Shown: one piece after another, positions 58,101-64,000 of the stretch
How positions within the stretch are numbered: position 1 is the stretch's first letter
How the letters are laid out: the number at the start of each line of letters is the position of its first letter
Origin: Ligula intestinalis
Taxonomy: Eukaryota > Platyhelminthes > Cestoda > Diphyllobothriidea > Diphyllobothriidae
Direction of reading: 5' to 3'
Assembly: GCA_036362985.1 (NCBI GenBank)
Contig: JAYGXS010000007.1
Location: forward strand, 25,939,881 to 26,003,880
Length of the DNA stretch: 64,000 nucleotides
Position numbers and translations under genes: made by a program
Notes under the pieces: model-generated
Database searches by the model: none
What the model saw: only the letters and a program-made list of their open reading frames with translations
Told to the model about the DNA's origin: nothing

Positions 58101-60050
58101 CTCCTCAATCGTCTGAATAGCCACCTGGAACAAGGGCTTCTGCCTGAAAGTCAGTGTGGTTTTCGACGTCACCGCGGCACCACTGACATAATATTTGCCG
58201 CGCGTCAGCTGCAGGAGAAATGTCAAGAGATGCGGACCCACCTCTACACTACGTTCGTAGATCTGACAAAAGCCTTCGACACGGTGAACCGGCCCGGACT
58301 TTGGAAAGTTATGCAGAAGTTTGGCTGTCCGGAGCACTTCACCCACATGGTTCAACAACTCCATGATGGGATGATGGCGCGCGTCACGGACTACGGAAGG
58401 CTGTCTGAAGCCTTCGCAGTGACCAATGGAGTGAAGCAGGGCTGTGTCCTCGCGCCCACCCTCTACAGTTCCATTTTCTCTGCCATGCTGATGGACACCT
58501 ACCGTGACAAGCGTCCCGGAATCCCCACCAACTACAGAACGGACGGAAACCTCCTCAAAATTCGTCGGATGCAGGCCCTCACGCGCGTCTCCACAACCAC
58601 AGTCTATGATCTGCTGTTTGAGGACGACTGCGCTTTCAACACCACCGAAGCGGACACGCAGAGGAGCATGGACGTCTTTGCAGCAGGTTGCGCCAACTGT
58701 GGCCTCACCATCAACACGGACAAGACGGTGGTTTTGCATCAACCGCCGCTAGGTGTTGACTCGAACCCCGCACGCATCAACGTCAACGGAGCCGAACTGC
58801 AGAACGTGGACAACTTCACTTACCTCAGCAGTACGCTTTCCTGCAACACTAAAATAGACGACGAGGTTGCCCGCAGAATCTCCAAAGCCAGCCAAGCCTT
58901 CGGTCGGCTCCAAGCCTCCGTATGGAATCGTCATGGTTTTCAATTGTCAACGAAATCAAAGATGTACAAGGCTGTTGTGCTGTCAACACTCTTTTACAGA
59001 GCAGAGACTTGGACTGTTTATGCTAGCCAAGCTCGGAAACTGAACCGCTTTCACATCAGCTGCCTACGCCGCATACTGAAGGTGAAGTAGCATGAGAGGA
59101 TTCCGGACACGGAAATCCTGGAGAGAACGGGCGTTCTAAGCATCCAGGCCATGCTCAGGCAGATACAACTGTGCTGGAGTGGGCACGTGGTACGTATGAA
59201 CGATGAACGGCTACCCAAGCGACTGTTCTATGGCGATGTCAACGTCGGTACTCGTCGCAAAGGAGGACAGAAGAGACGTTACAAGAATACCCTGAAGAAC
59301 TCCCTGAAACGTCTCCAAATCAACACGACAAACTGGGAGGAGCTGGCACAGGACCAATCTGTGTGGCGAAGAGCAATGAAAACGGGCGCCGCAATCTACG
59401 AAGCCAGTCGGATCGCCGCCGCCAAGGCAAAACGGACGGCACGCAAGTCTCACAATCCAAGGATGCACACTGTCAACACCCAACCCCTCCCAACGTGCCC
59501 GCGTTGTCAACGCACCTTCCGTGCACGCATTGGCTTGGTTGGTCACCTCCGGAAGCCATGCAACCCTCTGACAGCATCCACGTCTACTGCACCAAACACT
59601 CCACCAGACCCTTCTCTGCCCTCCACCGACTCCTCCACCCCTTCCGACACATCACCGCCCGCCACAACTCGCATCCCCACACCTGAACCCCCCACCAGCT
59701 CTGAGGGCCTGATATGCCCTCACTGCAATCGCACATTCACCTCACGCATCGGTCTAGTCGGTCACTTGCGAATCCATCGCACAGAGACTGGTGAACTTGT
59801 GCCTGGAGCACCAACACACAGACGAGACCGCCGTCTTCACTGCTCACACTGCCCTCGATCATTCGCTCATCGCATGGGCCTACTAGGTCACATGCACATT
59901 CACGACAGCGACACTGACCGTGATGTCGGCACACCCAGCATCTTCCACAACCCCACCACCAGCCTCAGCCCCACTCACTAGTCGCCTCGCTTCACGATTG
60001 CGTCGTCAAGTTTGTCGGGAACTCAGGTGAGGGTCTCCTCCCTCCAGGTA
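55190..60050 (+). mobile_element. RTE-like LINE with C-terminal C2H2 zinc fingers, near complete, dead
   Basis: One frame runs from the ATG at 56184 to TAG at 59982, without frameshift. Order: endonuclease ([51 protein letters not shown]), linker, reverse transcriptase ([79 protein letters not shown], catalytic LLFEDDCAF), RLPKRLFYGD tail, then three zinc fingers (CPRCQRTF; CPHCNRTF with HLRIH; CSHCPRSF with HMHIH) at 59500-59890. Five in-frame stops: 56406, 57309, 57336, 58014, 59088. The catalytic box has Glu where Ala is usual (FADD). The upstream 55190-56183 is G/C-rich 5' UTR-like sequence. Outer limits are approximate; no target duplication was found. Confidence 0.88.
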
Positions 60051-61691
60051 AGTGGAGGCTGTTCTTGCTGAATTTGTCGGATACTGTCTTGCCTTTTACT
60101 ACCCTATAATAGCTCCGGTCTAGAATTAATGAGCCTGGTTTAGTGGCAGTATCGCTTCTCTCAGTGCGTGTATGTCGTCACCCAACTTAGTTTCGGACTC
60201 TTGGCAATAACCGCATTGGGTACCGCGTCCTTTCCTGAAGTACTCAGGCAGCTTCGGGGGACCTGATACTAGCATTCCGCGTATTACGTCTTCAAAACTG
60301 CTGTCTTATATCAGGGGATTTTTTCGAATTAGCAACGACCACGAAACTGAGGGGTCATCCTCTCAAATTAAAGGTGACAGGGGCCAGGCTGGACGCACAA
60401 AAACACTTCTTCTCAAAAAGGGTGGTCGGAATCGCTAGAGGGTTTTAAGCGAAAACTGGATTGATATAGCAGTGCACGATGGATGGGAACGACAATTTAC
60501 AATAATAATACTACTTTCAATTTTTCAGTAGTATTAGTTTTTATATCATACACGTCTGCTATTTATAACGCCCTCCCACGCATAGCCTCATGCGAAGGTC
60601 TCCGCGGTCTACCCTACTTGGCTATCTGAGTACCGTGATTACCCCGCTAGCGATCTTATCAGCCAGACCTGACGGCCTAAACATTCATCCTTGGTTCGAC
60701 CCAAAGCGGACTTTCAACGACCTGGACGGATGCCCCCGTTTTTCCAGTTCCGTTGGCGGACTCTGCAATCAGGACGCGGCTTCCACACAGTGATGATCCT
60801 GGGAACCTTTGCAATGCCCCCCGTTGGAACCCCCCGTTCTTCTCCTAAATCCCAAGCATTACCCCCACAAGAGCGACAGTTTTTCTCCTAAAATCCCTGA
60901 GGAGTTTTTTCACTGCCTGCTCCTATTTTCATCCTATGACACAGGACAACTGGCCTCGCCAACAGTCTGATAAACAAATTTTCTGCTACCACTGCAAATA
61001 TGTACAAATGGGGCACTCAAAGGAATTTTTCCTACACATCCCTCAATATACTGATACTGATACTCTCCTTCGTTCTGTACCTCAACTGAGCCGTCAACTT
61101 AGCATTGGCATACTCGCTCTGTGTGCAGCCGCTTGTTATCAAATCCCAGGCAAATAAGCACGCTGTTGGACGTCCCCAACGGCTCGCCTCTCATACGACG
61201 GCATGGAAAAATCAGATAACGATTTTATGCAGCTGCATCGTTCAGGGGGTAACACCATCTGGACTGAATCGTACTGAAGCGCCCTTAGAGTGTATGCGCA
61301 CTGAAAAGATTAGCAATTTCACACTTCTCTACGTAGACCGCATCAGTCCAATTAACACTAGGCTTGCTGACTCTATTCGATTGCTTCTCTTTGCCGCACT
61401 TCTAGCATACTGTAGTTATATCACTCTCTCCATTACTGCACTCACACTCATAATAGCGGCGCCTACAGTTCTATCTTTAGCACAAACGTCAGCCTCAGTA
61501 GTTGCTGAAGATTATCTGCTGCAAAGTAAGCTGAGATTTTGCTCTCATTGTTCTTTTCTAGACTTTATTTCCTCCCCTCTCTCTCGGCCTGTCTCCGTTC
61601 CTCCCCTCACCTCCTCACCCTATCTCCTCTTTCAATCTCTTCTGCTTCCTATCCCTTTCCAGACTGAATAACCTCTTTGTTAGTCAGCTCT
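60051..61691. other. about 1.6 kb without a recognised gene
   Basis: The longest frame (61105-61671, plus, 188 codons) is Leu/Ser-rich with a possible membrane-like segment around 61380-61500, but no family motif and no splice support. Confidence 0.35.
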
Positions 61692-61724
<33 letters not shown>

Positions 61725-61901
61725 CTTCTTCTTCTTCTTCTTCTTCTTCTTCTTCTTCTTCTTCTTCTTCTTCTTCTTCTTCTTCTTCTTCTTCTTCTTT
61801 TTCTTCTTCTTCTTCTTCTTCTTCTTCTTCTTCTACTTCGTCGTCTTCTTCTTCTTCTTCTTCCTCCGCTTCTTCTTCTTCTTTTTCTTTTTTCTTCTTC
61901 T
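61692..61901. repeat. long (TTC)n / (GAA)n microsatellite
   Basis: About 200 bp of near-perfect TTC triplets on the plus strand, with a few interruptions toward the right end. The Leu- and Glu/Lys-rich frames read from it are artefacts. Pure GAA tracts of this size can form triplex DNA. Confidence 0.97.
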
Positions 61902-62956
61902 GCACGCCCACAATTGCAAAGTTCACCAGTTGTCTCTTGCTCTCCTTTCAGCCTCGCCCACGGACGCCGACCGGCAACGGAGCATGGGTAGTGCTTTTCA
62001 GTCGTTGACTGACTGGTTACCCCTCTCAGGAGAGTGTTGGCCCAGGCTTCATGCAGGGCTGCTCTCACCCTTCTGAGATCCAACGGTCTGTATGCATATG
62101 CAATGCCAGTCCTCAGCCAACCACGGTCCCTGCGGCCTGGAAGGCGCTGGCACTTCTCTAACTTCTGATTCCCTGTTGGTTACTGCGTTCGCGCTCCCAC
62201 AGGGTCTCAGGCCCCACCTCAGGTGCCCGAAAAGCTAGGCGGTCACTATGCGGTGGGGGAGAGAGTGAGGTCGACCTCGGCGCGTTTCTCTCTTCACTAT
62301 AATAAATCCGAATGCGTCTGAATCTATCACGGTGCACTAAAAGCCGTGGCTTGGAGGGTCTGCCAACTGACGGGAAAACTCGGGCCCCCTACGTTCCTGC
62401 TCCTTCTGTACGCGTGTGTCGGTGTGTGCGTACGGGAGGAGAGGGAGGACTGAGAATCAGGCTGCAAAGGCTCTCTCTTCATGTGGCCTCTATGGTGCTC
62501 CCGCGCAGTCGGGAGCATACCTAGCGAGATGGCTGTGTCAAGTGTGCGCGTGCTGAGTGTTTATCGTGTCAGCCATCGACACCCTCCCTCATCCCCGGTC
62601 TTATTGACTTTGTCTTTACACCGGATACGGAGGTGGGAGTGGCGAGCGAGTGGGTAGATTCTGCGCGAGTCTGCCTAAACTCTTGTGTTCTCTCGCACGA
62701 GTTCTCTGCGTTGCTCCCGCTTGCTGTCGCTTTCGTGCTGCTTGACCAGCTTGCCTCTGTATATGCTGCGGCTTGCTTCAGCGTTTGCTGCGGCTTGCTG
62801 GAGCGCGTGGTGCCCATCGTCGACATCGACGGGGGAACTGTCATATGACTTGTCAGCCACTGCGTCTAGCCGACTTGGTTTCACCTTGTCACATCGAGGT
62901 ACTGCAGGCTCGGAAAAAAATGAGTGCAATCAAGTCCAACAACTAAAGTTAAACTA
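61902..62956. other. no gene recognised
   Basis: G/C-richer DNA with a direct near-repeat around 62690-62830 (GTTCTCTC, GCTTGC(T/C)), short frames on both strands and no motif. Confidence 0.3.
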
Positions 62957-62960
62957 TTAA

Positions 62961-63210
62961 GTTGGTTTGGCAGATTTGGTTAATTTGGTTGAGCCAATTG
63001 TGAAAAAACTCGCGGCCTTCGGCGGGATTCGAGCCGGCATACGAGGGAGGCCTTTGAACACAAGCAAACGCTACACCCACTTGAGCTACGAATGTCGCAC
63101 TTCACACCGTGAGTTTAATCACACTTGGATCGATATTACCCGCCCAACTTTGCTGCTCATAGGGAATCCACAATTGGGTCAACTAAATTAACCAAATCTG
63201 ACAAACCAAC
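62961..63210 (-). mobile_element. tRNA-bearing element, 42-bp terminal inverted repeats, TTAA on both sides
   Basis: 250 bp. Left end 62961-63002 (GTTGGTTTGGCAGATTTGG...) and right end 63169-63210 (...CCAAATCTGACAAACCAAC) are inverted copies with 3 mismatches in 42. TTAA stands immediately outside both ends (62957-62960 and 63211-63214). On the minus strand the interior holds TTCGTAGCTCAAGTGGGTG (A-box-like) and CGGCTCGAATCCCGCC (B-box-like), then a T-run. TTAA duplication is the signature of the piggyBac superfamily, but no transposase is present; the TTAA could also be part of the repeat itself. Confidence 0.65.
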
Positions 63211-63224
63211 TTAATAATTAAGTC

Positions 63225-63495
63225 AGCCTAGTAGTCATTCTGGTGGATTCTAGGTGATTGCTTAGGAAATCCTGCTTGGGCAGTCAACTGGCTGTCCCGT
63301 ACTGGTGGATTCCATATGAGCAGGAAAGTTGGGCGGGTAATATCGATCCAAGTGTGATTAAAATCACGGTGTGAAGCGCGACATTCGTAGCTCAAGTAGG
63401 TAGGGCGTTGGCTTGCGTATATGGCCTCCTTCCTATGCGGGTTCGAATCCCGCCGAATGCCGCGATTTTTTTCACAATTGGGTCAACTAAAATTA
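63225..63495 (+). mobile_element. tRNA-bearing element, opposite orientation, truncated
   Basis: TGGTGGATTCTAGGTGATTGC, TTGGGCGGGTAATATCGATC, ATTCGTAGCTCAAGTAGG, GCGGGTTCGAATCCCGCC, a T-run and CAATTGGGTCAACTAAA. It lies head-to-head with the copy at 62961-63210, so the two could form a long hairpin. The left inverted repeat is missing. Confidence 0.6.
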
Positions 63496-63815
63496 AACTG
63501 CTGCGCGCAGTCAGTTAAGCACCCTGTCCTGACAGTGGCGAATGCGCGGTGTAACTAGGCTGCTGCTGCCACTAGCTTAAAGCACCAGACCGCAATGGTT
63601 CACATACGACCATAATGATTCGAAGGCGAGAGGTAGTCACCTCGATGTGAGTGACGGGAATGTGAGACAGCACAGCTAACCACTGCAACATGCTACCCTA
63701 GTAGCAAATGCAGACCAAGTAGACAAAATCCGGTATAAGGCCGGCATGTGTATCCGGCTTTTTCCAGGACGGAATCCGCTTGAATTTTCTACTAGGCCCC
63801 TCTAGCACAGGAAGC
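63496..63815. other. spacer
   Basis: No gene or known repeat was seen. Confidence 0.3.
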
Positions 63816-64000
63816 GGGAACCACAGCAGAAGCGTCTTCGACCGCGTTCCCACCCGCCCTCACGGAGGCTAACGTCTGCTACGCCAAACCTCCCTACGGT
63901 GGATCTATCTCCCCTCCTCTACATCGCTGTTTTTGACGACGGAGCAGACCCCCTCCCCCCTGACCACGCTGCTCCGACTTCCCCTCCTCTACACCGTCGG
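63816..64000 (+). mobile_element. 5' end of another 2A-LINE or derivative, running off the window
   Basis: Starts GGGAACCACAGCAGAAGC at 63816 and follows the 5' UTR of the family (CACCCGCCCTCACGG, CCTCCCTACGGTGGATC) to CTGTTTTTGACGACGGAGC, where the start codon ATG reads ACG. It continues beyond the window end, so full-length or short cannot be decided. Confidence 0.75.

Noticed and set aside
61105..61671. 188-codon plus-strand frame with a hydrophobic middle
   Set aside because: No family motif, no splice or promoter support, and compositionally biased DNA next to the TTC tract; not called as a gene.
61649..62083. Arg-, Leu- and Glu-rich frames across the TTC tract
   Set aside because: Direct readout of a triplet microsatellite in different frames.

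Overview
The window looks like nuclear DNA of a flatworm, most likely a tapeworm; the species cannot be named from the sequence alone. The reasons are introns of 32-43 bp, a cytosolic H-type ferritin, a Mu-class glutathione transferase, a dense load of Penelope-like (GIY-YIG), RTE-like and Gypsy retroelements, hammerhead-ribozyme-like repeats of the kind known from flatworms, and a 400-base N gap (51319-51718) typical of a draft scaffold. There are no bacterial-type operons, ribosome binding sites or CRISPR arrays.

Host genes are few. The left end (1-2.5 kb) carries a three-exon gene of unknown function broken by one TAG (568-1066, minus), a small divergent ORF (1210-1392) and a decayed Mu-class GST gene (1580-2448, minus) whose exon lengths still match the vertebrate gene structure. 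The one clearly intact gene is ferritin (15476-16474, plus, three exons, with TATA box and poly-A signal). A candidate small secreted peptide precursor (18470-18733, minus) and the 3' exons of an unknown gene (19249-19660, minus) follow.

Almost everything else is mobile or repetitive. 2.6-5.9 kb: 5'-truncated Gypsy with an LTR-like end. 6.7-7.5, 10.5-11.1, 26.7-27.7, 33.1-33.6 and 43.1-43.7 kb: 3' ends of Penelope-like elements; four of these five are followed within about 100-250 bp by a hammerhead-like core. 20.0-24.3 kb: a 3.28-kb RTE-type element, bounded by an exact 12-bp target duplication, nested in a second LINE. 24.3-26.5 kb: a cluster of about 220-bp non-autonomous elements made of the 5' end of that second LINE fused to its 3' tail. 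27.8-36.5 kb: duplicated repeats, RTE remnants, tRNA-like inverted-repeat elements and hammerhead repeats. 37.1-45.1 kb: a degenerate tandem-like array of long non-coding units, interrupted by RTE, Penelope and tRNA-bearing elements. 45.5-48.8 and 51.0-52.8 kb: longer copies of the second LINE, which codes for a 2A-like peptide, a PHD-type finger, an endonuclease and a reverse transcriptase. 55.2-60.0 kb: a nearly complete RTE-like element with C-terminal C2H2 zinc fingers, killed only by five in-frame stops. 61.7 kb: a long (TTC)n tract. 63.0-63.5 kb: tRNA-bearing elements with terminal inverted repeats. 63.8 kb to the end: the start of another 2A-LINE copy.

The most interesting threads are (i) the 2A-like/PHD LINE and its short deletion derivatives with target duplications, (ii) the repeated pairing of Penelope GIY-YIG ends with hammerhead-like cores, and (iii) the tRNA-like sequence carried inside a TTAA-flanked inverted-repeat element.
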